Part shown: in pieces, positions 25,654 through 33,053 of the stretch
How the letters are laid out: every line of letters begins with the position of its first letter
How positions within the stretch are numbered: the stretch's first letter is position 1
DNA from: an uncultured Clostridia bacterium
GTDB lineage: Bacteria; Bacillota; Clostridia; UBA1381
Direction of reading: 5' to 3'
Assembly (NCBI GenBank): GCA_944390495.1
Contig: CALXQE010000032.1
Span: 29,266-93,265, forward strand
DNA: 64,000 bases
Notes under the pieces: model-generated
Told to the model about the DNA's origin: nothing
The model's database searches: none
Seen by the model: the letters and a program-made list of their open reading frames with translations, nothing else
Translations under genes and position numbers: made by a program

Positions 25654-27375
25654 ATGGAAGATTTAAACAAGCTTTGTCTTGGTTGTATGAAGAAAAAGGA
25701 TTCAGAGGGGAAATGTCCGTATTGTGGATTTGATATTAATGAATATAATCCGCCATTACATCATCTAAGAACAAAAACAATATTAAACGGTAAATATTGG
25801 ATAGGAAAAGCGATTGGTGAAGGTGGTTTTGGAATCACATATACAGGTTGGGATCTTAACCTTGAAATCAAGGTTGCAATTAAAGAATATTTCCCTAATG
25901 GTTTTGTTTCGAGAGATGTGTCAAATACGGATACTTTAACAGTATTCTCTGGCTCAGACCGTGAAAATTATGAAAAGGGCAGAAAGAAATTTATTGAAGA
26001 AGCAAAGGCTTTAGCTAAATTTGAAAATTTACCAGGTATTGTTTCTGTAAAGGATTTCTTTTTAGAGAACGGAACAGCATATATCGTTATGGAATTTATA
26101 GAAGGTGAAACACTGAAAGAATTTCTAAAACGTAACGGCGGAAAGACATTACCTGAAAATATTTTTGAGATGATGCGTCCTTTGATGAAATCACTTATAG
26201 AAGTGCATAAAAAAGGGATTATTCACAGGGATATAAGTCCTGATAATATCATGATAACGGGAAATTCGGAAGTTAAATTACTTGATTTTGGTGCGGCGAG
26301 AGATATAAGCGGGAATAATAAAAGTTTATCTATACAGCTAAAACCAGGTTATGCTCCTGAAGAACAATACAGAAGTCACGGCAATCAAGGGCCTTGGACA
26401 GACGTGTATGCGCTTTGTGCTACGATGTATCGTGCTATAACGGGTAAAACACCGATAGAATCTTTGGAAAGAATACAGAATGATACACTCATAAGACCAT
26501 CACAAATGGGGATTCAGATTGACATTGCCCAAGAAAATGCAATTATGCAGGGCATGTCTGTATTTGCAAAGGATAGATTTCAAAGTATAGAAGCATTATA
26601 TAATGCCTTATATAATAGTGATAAAGAGATAAGTAATGATAAAGGAAGCGGTGTATATAATATACCGCCGTCGAAAAATACTTATGCAGGTAGTGGGTAT
26701 AATAAGGAGCCGGTGCAGACGGGAATATATCAGCAGCCTAATTTTAATTCGCCTCAAAATCAATATCCGCAGCAAAGAAATGATAATGGCATTAAAATAG
26801 CACTTATAATTATGGGTGCGGTTATAGTTGTTGTAGCTACTGTTATAGCGGTATTGTTGTTTTCAGGTTTAAGTGATAAAGATACATCGCCGACATCGTC
26901 ACCTGCTGTAACATCAACACCTCAGCCGACGCTGCCTCCTGCACCGGTATTCACCAGTGTAAGTGCCACTTCAACAAGAGGAATGGACTATACTTCAGGA
27001 GTGGGGATAAATTACTATCCGGAATATGCAATTGACGGAGATTATACAACAGCGTGGTCGTCGGACAGAAATATTGAGCTTACCCCTACAATAACGTTAA
27101 GTGCATCGACAAAACAACATGTTACAGGTATTAAATTAGCTAATGGCTATTTTAAGAATGAGAATACATACACAAGAAACAGAAGAATAACCAAAGTGCT
27201 TGTTGAATATGAGGGAGGAAGTAAAATTCAGGATCTTGATATTAATCAGTACAGAATTATGCAGGATATAAAATTTGATGCTCCGGCTGATACATCTTAT
27301 ATAAGTATAAAGGTTCTTGAAAGCTATTACGGTGACTGGAAAGATATTGCAATAAGTGAAATAGAAGTATATTAA
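25654..27375 (+). CDS. Transmembrane Ser/Thr protein kinase with zinc ribbon and discoidin-like sensor
   Basis: 573 residues. A zinc ribbon (CLGC, then CPYC, residues 8-24) is followed by a Hanks-type kinase domain (about 45-325) with the Gly loop GEGGFG, the VAIKEYF lysine, the catalytic loop HRDISPDN and DFGAAR in place of DFG-x-x-R. APEEQ serves as the APE motif. A Pro/Asn/Gln-rich linker leads to one transmembrane helix (about 380-403), and an extracellular domain (about 430-573) resembles discoidin/NADase-type glycan-binding modules (YYPEYAIDGDYTTAWSS). It should phosphorylate Thr sites read by the FHA proteins around it, in response to a wall or glycan signal. That link is inferred from domain logic. 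Confidence 0.9.
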   Translation: MEDLNKLCLGCMKKKDSEGKCPYCGFDINEYNPPLHHLRTKTILNGKYWIGKAIGEGGFGITYTGWDLNLEIKVAIKEYFPNGFVSRDVSNTDTLTVFSGSDRENYEKGRKKFIEEAKALAKFENLPGIVSVKDFFLENGTAYIVMEFIEGETLKEFLKRNGGKTLPENIFEMMRPLMKSLIEVHKKGIIHRDISPDNIMITGNSEVKLLDFGAARDISGNNKSLSIQLKPGYAPEEQYRSHGNQGPWTDVYALCATMYRAITGKTPIESLERIQNDTLIRPSQMGIQIDIAQENAIMQGMSVFAKDRFQSIEALYNALYNSDKEISNDKGSGVYNIPPSKNTYAGSGYNKEPVQTGIYQQPNFNSPQNQYPQQRNDNGIKIALIIMGAVIVVVATVIAVLLFSGLSDKDTSPTSSPAVTSTPQPTLPPAPVFTSVSATSTRGMDYTSGVGINYYPEYAIDGDYTTAWSSDRNIELTPTITLSASTKQHVTGIKLANGYFKNENTYTRNRRITKVLVEYEGGSKIQDLDINQYRIMQDIKFDAPADTSYISIKVLESYYGDWKDIAISEIEVY

Positions 27376-27387
27376 TGGGTGGGAAAA

Positions 27388-28287
27388 ATGGATTATAATG
27401 AAATTAGAAGACGACGTATGATAAAAGAAGGAAAAAAAGTACCGCCTTCAAATAAATTTGATAAATTAATTATTTTAGCGGTAATTGTACTGGCTTTGTC
27501 AATAATATGCGGAGTTATTATAGTTATTAAAATGATTCCGCAAAAACCTCAAACGGAAAATAATATGACAGATTTAGTTACACAGCCGCCGAGCGTGGAA
27601 TATATTGTAACTCCTGAACCTACTGCGACAGCTATGCCGACGATAGAACCTATTTCATCTATGGGAACAAAGGAATCTATTCCATCTGATGTGTGGGCAT
27701 CTATGCAGGGAAGGTCATGGACAGAAAATCCGAATGTTGGATATGAAGATTTAATGTATCTGACAATTCCTCACTATGACTTTAATTATGAAGTTTGTGA
27801 AGGACATATGGTTGTTGCGGCAGATGTAGCAGATGAAGTTTTGAGTATTTTTGCAGAATTATTTGAAATACAATATCCGATAGAACGTATGGAGCTTGTG
27901 GATAAGTATTTTGATAATCTTACGGACACATTTGATACACCTGACAGAAATTCTATGGGACACAATAATACATCAAGTTTCTATTACAGAGTTGTAAACG
28001 GAACAAGCAGTATATCACAGCACGCATACGGCAGAGCAATAGATCTTAACCCTTGTGTAAATCCATGGGTACAGGGAAGTAGTGTAAGTCCGAGAAATGC
28101 AGGTAAGTTTGCTGATAGATCTTTGTATAAATCAGATACAGATTTTATGAATTGGACAGATACAGAGAAAGCTGCGTTTATAGGTTATGATACAGAAGTA
28201 TATGAAATATTTGCAAAATACGGATGGGAATGGGGCGGTTCATGGAGCAGTTACCAAGACTACCAACATTTCCAAAAAAAGAGATAA
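27388..28287 (+). CDS. Membrane-anchored M15 peptidoglycan peptidase
   Basis: About 300 residues: basic N-terminus, one transmembrane helix (about 22-45), a Pro/Thr linker and an M15 (VanY/M15_4-type) carboxypeptidase or endopeptidase domain (about 130-300). Zinc-site motifs are SQHAYGRAIDLN (His and Asp) and the C-terminal YQDYQHFQ (His), with EWGGSW before it. It would cut peptidoglycan stem peptides outside the cell. GGGTGGG lies four bases before the ATG at 27388; an in-frame GTG at 27379 is less likely. This is the second wall peptidase within the kinase/FHA cluster. Confidence 0.85.
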   Translation: MDYNEIRRRRMIKEGKKVPPSNKFDKLIILAVIVLALSIICGVIIVIKMIPQKPQTENNMTDLVTQPPSVEYIVTPEPTATAMPTIEPISSMGTKESIPSDVWASMQGRSWTENPNVGYEDLMYLTIPHYDFNYEVCEGHMVVAADVADEVLSIFAELFEIQYPIERMELVDKYFDNLTDTFDTPDRNSMGHNNTSSFYYRVVNGTSSISQHAYGRAIDLNPCVNPWVQGSSVSPRNAGKFADRSLYKSDTDFMNWTDTEKAAFIGYDTEVYEIFAKYGWEWGGSWSSYQDYQHFQKKR

Positions 28288-28292
28288 AGGCT

Positions 28293-29057
28293 ATGGAAAA
28301 AACACAGAAAATTAAAAAACCCAAAATGGTAACACCATATAATGCTCAGCATATAGGAAACAGAGATGAACAGCAGGATTATTTTGCATATTCAGATTTG
28401 TTTAATAAAGAGGAGCAGAAAAAAATAGGAATGGTTGCGGTATTGTCAGATGGTATGGGTGGTATGTCTAACGGCAGAAAGGCAAGCCATAGGGCAACAG
28501 ACGTATTTCTTAACTCGTATAGAGTAAGTAAAATTCAAAATATTCGTGAAAGATTGGTAATGTCTGCACAAAAGGCAAATGATGCAGTTAAATTACTTGG
28601 CGGAGCAGGATCAACAATTATTGTTACAGTTATAAAAGATTGGAATCTTTACTGGCTTTCTATTGGTGACAGCAGAATTTATTTGTACAGAAACGGAAAC
28701 CTTCTAAGGCTTAATAAGGAGCATAATTACGAGTCGGTATTAAGTGATATGGTGCTTAGAGGTGAAATATCTGTACAGGAAGCGATTAACAATCCAAACA
28801 GACAGGCACTTACGAGTTATTTAGGAATAAATGATCTTGAAGAGATTGATATAAATGCACATGATGTTCCGCTCTGCAGCGGTGATTCGATACTGCTTTG
28901 CTCAGACGGATTATATAAAGCACTTTCAGATGATGAAATTGCTGAAATTATAGGCAGTGCAGATGATGATGTATGTGAAGTAATGGTAAATAGTGCGATG
29001 TCGAAAAATATCCGTACACAGGACAATATTACTGTTATGCTTCTTGATATAGACTAA
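28293..29057 (+). CDS. PP2C-type protein phosphatase (first of two)
   Basis: About 254 residues, cytosolic. It is a metal-dependent Ser/Thr phosphatase that would oppose the kinase of the cluster. Motifs in order are GNRDEQQDYF, LSDGMGGMSNG, IGDSRIYLYR, LLCSDGLYKAL and TQDNITVML, supplying the metal-binding Asp residues. I take the ATG at 28293, which follows the previous stop by a few bases. A longer in-frame reading from 28224 would lie within the M15 gene. The upstream ribosome binding site is weak, so translational coupling is likely. Confidence 0.9.
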   Translation: MEKTQKIKKPKMVTPYNAQHIGNRDEQQDYFAYSDLFNKEEQKKIGMVAVLSDGMGGMSNGRKASHRATDVFLNSYRVSKIQNIRERLVMSAQKANDAVKLLGGAGSTIIVTVIKDWNLYWLSIGDSRIYLYRNGNLLRLNKEHNYESVLSDMVLRGEISVQEAINNPNRQALTSYLGINDLEEIDINAHDVPLCSGDSILLCSDGLYKALSDDEIAEIIGSADDDVCEVMVNSAMSKNIRTQDNITVMLLDID

Positions 29058-29071
29058 AAGGGGGTTGTTAT

Positions 29072-30157
29072 ATGAATAGGAAATGGGTGGTATTATTTTT
29101 AGTGATTCTTATTTTTCAAACAACAGCGTCATTTGCGGCGGATTCAATTCCTTTGAGTGTATCAAACGCGGCAAAATCAGTTGTAAGAATTACTGTTAAT
29201 AATAGTTTTGGAAGTGAAAATATTTCCGGAATAGTCATAGACAAGGATAAAAAATATGTGTTGACTAATTTAAGTGATGTTGAAGGTGCGGGCAGTATAA
29301 CAGTTGGTTCAAACGGAGAGGAAAATATATCTGTGGCAGGAATTATAGCATCATCTAAGGAAAAAAATCTTGCCGTTATGGAACTTAAAGAAGAACTTGA
29401 AAACGTACGTGATGCAAAAATCAAAAAAGACGATATAGAAAATGGTACAAATGTGTATGCAGTTAAGTATTACAGCCGTGATAACATAGAGGAAATTTTA
29501 CAGGGAACTGTGAATTCAAAAAATATGTATACATCTTCCAAAGGAGAAAATTGTGAAATATATCAGATAACAGCAAATATAAATTTGCAAAATAACGGCG
29601 GTGCACTTGTGGATAAGAGTGGTAACCTTGTAGGAATTAATTTTTATGACGGGAATACCGAGCAGAATAAAGCAATCACAAGTAATGAAATAATCGGTTT
29701 GCTTGACGAAAAAGACATTTCATATAAAAAAGCAACAATATTGTATTTTGTTTTGTTAATTATGGCAGTCATAGCATTGATAGGTGCTGCCGTAGTGCTG
29801 ATTTATAAAAGAGTAATAAAAAAGAAGTTTCCGTATATTGTTGGTGTAAGCGGTGAATTTGAAGGACAAAAAATTCCGGTGGGAAAGGAAAATATAAGTA
29901 TAGGCAGAGATGCAAAATATTGTCAGATTGTGCTTATAAATGATGATAAAGCAAGCAGGTGCCATTGCAGTATCCATTATGACAAGATTAAAAATATGTT
30001 TGTTTTAACAGATCTTGCATCGACTCACGGCACATATAAAAGCGACGGTGTAAAGCTTGAACCTAAAACTCCTGTATATTTAGGAAACGGAGAAATGTTT
30101 AAGATAGGCGACGGGATAAATGTATTTAGAGTCTGTACAGGAGGTGATATTGTATGA
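29072..30157 (+). CDS. Membrane protein: inactive trypsin-like domain plus cytosolic FHA domain
   Basis: 361 residues. A signal peptide (1-23) is followed by an extracellular trypsin/DegP-like fold (about 35-215), one transmembrane helix (about 225-248) and a cytosolic FHA domain (about 262-355; IGRDAKY, ASRCHC, STHGTY). The three positions of the serine protease triad are all changed: the usual TN-x-H motif reads TNLSDV, the DLAV motif reads NLAVMEL, and the GNSGGP loop reads NNGGALV. The fold therefore looks like a pseudoprotease used for binding, with phosphopeptide reading inside. GGGGG before the ATG is the ribosome binding site. The stop overlaps the second phosphatase gene by 4 nt. Confidence 0.85.
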   Translation: MNRKWVVLFLVILIFQTTASFAADSIPLSVSNAAKSVVRITVNNSFGSENISGIVIDKDKKYVLTNLSDVEGAGSITVGSNGEENISVAGIIASSKEKNLAVMELKEELENVRDAKIKKDDIENGTNVYAVKYYSRDNIEEILQGTVNSKNMYTSSKGENCEIYQITANINLQNNGGALVDKSGNLVGINFYDGNTEQNKAITSNEIIGLLDEKDISYKKATILYFVLLIMAVIALIGAAVVLIYKRVIKKKFPYIVGVSGEFEGQKIPVGKENISIGRDAKYCQIVLINDDKASRCHCSIHYDKIKNMFVLTDLASTHGTYKSDGVKLEPKTPVYLGNGEMFKIGDGINVFRVCTGGDIV

Positions 30158-30870
30158 GAATAGCCGTAGTTAGCGATAAAGGCGGCAGAAATATAAATGA
30201 AGATTCAGTCGGCAGACTGAAAAGAGATGGGATATATTGTTTTGTCTTAGCTGATGGACTTGGAGGTCACGGCGGAGGAGAAACGGCTTCATCTGTTGCG
30301 GTAAAGACTGTTTTGCAGTGTTTTGATTCACAGGCAGAAGTGTCAGAGGATATATTGTATGCTTACCTTGAAGCGGCTCAAAATGCAATAAATGAAAAAA
30401 GACAGGAAAATACTGCACTTAGCAAAATGAGCACAACAATTATTGTGCTTGTTACAGATGGTAAAAAAGCCGTATGGGCACATTGCGGTGACAGCAGATT
30501 GTACAGATTTAAAGGAAACCTTATACAGGAGGTCACAGACGATCATTCGGTAGCTTTTGTATCATTTGTGGCAGGAGATATAGAGTATGATGACATAAGA
30601 AGAAGTCCCGATCAAAATCGTCTTTTAAGAACCCTTGGCGATAAATCTAAATTTGAACCTGATATAGCAAAGGTTCAGAAGATTAACAAAAAGACAAGCT
30701 TTTTAATGTGCAGTGACGGTTTCTGGGAATATGTTGATGAGGATTATATGGAAGAGGCGAGAAAACAATCTTCATCACCTAAGGAATGGCTTGCAGGGAT
30801 GCTTGAAGAAAGACGAAAGAATGCACCGGTGGATTGTGATAATTACAGTGCTATCGCGGTGTTTATTTGA
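30154..30870 (+). CDS. PP2C-type protein phosphatase (second of two)
   Basis: 238 residues, cytosolic, PppA/Stp-like. Motifs: GGRNINEDSVG, LADGLGGHGGGETA, HCGDSRLYRF, LMCSDGFWEYV and DCDNYSAIAVF. It is clearly diverged from the phosphatase at 28293 rather than a recent copy. The start overlaps the stop of the pseudoprotease-FHA gene (ATGA), so the two proteins are probably made together. Two phosphatases against one visible kinase suggests they act on different substrates or in different places. Confidence 0.9.
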   Translation: MRIAVVSDKGGRNINEDSVGRLKRDGIYCFVLADGLGGHGGGETASSVAVKTVLQCFDSQAEVSEDILYAYLEAAQNAINEKRQENTALSKMSTTIIVLVTDGKKAVWAHCGDSRLYRFKGNLIQEVTDDHSVAFVSFVAGDIEYDDIRRSPDQNRLLRTLGDKSKFEPDIAKVQKINKKTSFLMCSDGFWEYVDEDYMEEARKQSSSPKEWLAGMLEERRKNAPVDCDNYSAIAVFI

Positions 30871-30908
30871 TAAATAATTTTATATGAAAGAAAGGTATGT
30901 GATTTATT

Positions 30909-31505
30909 ATGGCAATGAAAAGGTGTGCAAACGGACATTTTTATGACGATGCAAAATATCAGCAATGTCCATACTGTGGTATATCAAATATGGACTTATC
31001 AAGGACAGTACCTATTATACAGGACAGACCTGCCGGAGAAGCGGCAGTAAACAATAACGGAGGTGCTGTTGGAAGAACTATGTCAATAGCTGAAACGGTA
31101 GGTCCTAATAATTATTGTGGCAGTGATGATGACGGCAAGACAATAGGATTTATGCAAAGTACAAAGGGAATAGATCCTGTTGTTGGTTGGCTGGTTTGTG
31201 TTGAAGGAAGTGCAAAGGGAAAGGATTACAGAATAAAATCTGAGAAGAATTTTATAGGCCGAGATCCGTCAATGGATATTGCTATTACGGGCGATATGAG
31301 CATTTCACGTGAAAATCATGCAGTTATAAGTTATAATCCTAAAAATAACAGCTTTAAATTGTTCCCTGGTGACGGACGCGGTATTGTTTACTGTAATGAT
31401 GAAGAAGTTTACAGTCCTGTTGCAATTAAAAGAGGCGATATTATTGAAATGGGAGAAAGTAAACTTATTTTTGTTCCGCTTTGCGGGGAGGACTTCACAT
31501 GGTGA
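30909..31505 (+). CDS. FHA-domain protein with N-terminal zinc-binding motif
   Basis: 198 residues, soluble. A Cys/His-rich start (CANGHFY, then CPYCG) probably binds zinc. A Gly/Asn-rich middle contains Thr-rich stretches (SRTVP, GRTMS, KTIGF) that are plausible phosphorylation sites. The FHA domain is at about 95-195 (FIGRDPS, SISRENH, with a shortened final loop, GDGRGIVY, instead of the common N-G-T). Such proteins (like GarA or TssF-associated FHA proteins) often act as phospho-switch adapters. AGAAAGG lies upstream of the ATG. Its stop overlaps the next gene. Confidence 0.85.
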   Translation: MAMKRCANGHFYDDAKYQQCPYCGISNMDLSRTVPIIQDRPAGEAAVNNNGGAVGRTMSIAETVGPNNYCGSDDDGKTIGFMQSTKGIDPVVGWLVCVEGSAKGKDYRIKSEKNFIGRDPSMDIAITGDMSISRENHAVISYNPKNNSFKLFPGDGRGIVYCNDEEVYSPVAIKRGDIIEMGESKLIFVPLCGEDFTW

Positions 31506-33034
31506 GAAAAAATTTCATAATATCATTGATTATTGTGACTTTATGTATGATGAATACGTCAGTATTTGCCGGTGAACTTTATAGTGTTGATGTAAGACAG
31601 GTGTATTGCTTTTCAGATTTGTTTAGAGTATATGCAGATATAGAAGATATTGAGTCTAATCCTGTAAATAAACCGAATACATCAGATATAGCAGGATATA
31701 TAGACGGAAATAAGCTTACAGTAAAAAATGTACAGAGGTTTGGTGACACGAATGAAGGTGTGGCAGATATTTTCCTTGTAGATATTTCAGGCTCTATGGG
31801 AAATAACCAAATGGTACAGGTTAAAGAGGCTATAAAAACTTGGGCAGCAAATATGAAGGAAAATGACAGAATTGCTATAATTACCTTTGGCGATGAAGCA
31901 AAATGTATATTAGATTATACAAACGATAAAACAGTTATAGATAAAGCCGTTGATTCTGTTACCAATAATGATATGAAAACCAGACTTTTCGGCGGTATCG
32001 ACGAAGCTTTAAAGCTTGCTACAAGAAATGACAGTTCTCTTGCAAAACGTAAAAATATAATACTTATAACAGACGGTATTAATGATTACAGTGGTGGTAT
32101 AAGTGAAAATGATATTTACAGTAAGCTAAAAGAAAGTCTTATTCCTGTATATAGTATGTGGATGCCGAGTTCAGGTACGAACGGTCAAGGGGGACGAGCA
32201 ACTCTTAATTCAATTACGGAGTACTCAGGCGGAGAAATTTATGATATGTCGAATAAACAGATAAATGTAGTTTATGATTGGATATATCAGAGTATAAGAA
32301 ATTCATATACAGTTGATTTTGCTTACGGCACATCAGCGGCAGATGACGGAGTACATAACTTTAATATAAAAGTTGCACAGGGTGATAAAATAGCAGAGGA
32401 TAGTATTAGCTTTAATTATAGAAAAACAGATGAAAAATCCGGTGCGTACAGTTTATCAGATACTAATGCAGAACAAAATAGTGACAGTGAAGATAGTGAT
32501 AATAATGACAATAAAAAATTTATTATTATATTTTCTGTAATTTTATTTATACTTGCAGTCGGTATTTTGTTAACCGTTATATTTATTAAAAGGAAACAGT
32601 CATCAACAAAAAATTACTATGACAATGAAAGCTTTTTTAATGGTGGTTTTGGAAATAGTGATAATATAGATTATGTAAATAGCTATAACGACAATAATAT
32701 GTCGTATCAGACAATGGATGCCACTATGAATGTAAATAATAGCGGAGAAGTTATTCTTACAAGTATAGCAGACGGAATGGAAAAATGTGCAGTAATATCA
32801 TCACCGATTAGGATAGGACGAGGTCCTAATAATGAAATTGTTATAGATGATAGTCTTGTTTCAGGACGTCATTGTGTTATAACAGCAGAAAACGGCAACG
32901 CATACATAGAAGACTTAAATTCAACAAACGGTACAATTTTAAACGGTATGATTATAACCAATAAAACTTTAATAAGGAATAATGATGTTATTCGTATTGG
33001 CAGCAGAGATTTTAGAATTACATTAAATTTCTGA
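31499..33034 (+). CDS. Secreted/membrane VWA-domain protein with cytosolic FHA domain
   Basis: About 511 residues. A signal peptide (1-25) precedes an extracellular von Willebrand A domain (about 80-270) with an intact MIDAS start (DISGSMG), the Thr/Asp positions (FGDEA; LITDGIND) and a following beta region. An acidic Ser/Asp/Asn linker, one transmembrane helix (about 340-362) and a cytosolic FHA domain (about 420-511; IGRGPNN, VSGRHC, NSTNGT) follow. GGGGAGG is seven bases before the ATG at 31499. It probably binds a metal-coordinated protein ligand outside and a phosphothreonine inside. Confidence 0.88.
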   Translation: MVRKNFIISLIIVTLCMMNTSVFAGELYSVDVRQVYCFSDLFRVYADIEDIESNPVNKPNTSDIAGYIDGNKLTVKNVQRFGDTNEGVADIFLVDISGSMGNNQMVQVKEAIKTWAANMKENDRIAIITFGDEAKCILDYTNDKTVIDKAVDSVTNNDMKTRLFGGIDEALKLATRNDSSLAKRKNIILITDGINDYSGGISENDIYSKLKESLIPVYSMWMPSSGTNGQGGRATLNSITEYSGGEIYDMSNKQINVVYDWIYQSIRNSYTVDFAYGTSAADDGVHNFNIKVAQGDKIAEDSISFNYRKTDEKSGAYSLSDTNAEQNSDSEDSDNNDNKKFIIIFSVILFILAVGILLTVIFIKRKQSSTKNYYDNESFFNGGFGNSDNIDYVNSYNDNNMSYQTMDATMNVNNSGEVILTSIADGMEKCAVISSPIRIGRGPNNEIVIDDSLVSGRHCVITAENGNAYIEDLNSTNGTILNGMIITNKTLIRNNDVIRIGSRDFRITLNF

Positions 33035-33053
33035 AACGGCGGGGGAGTTAAGT

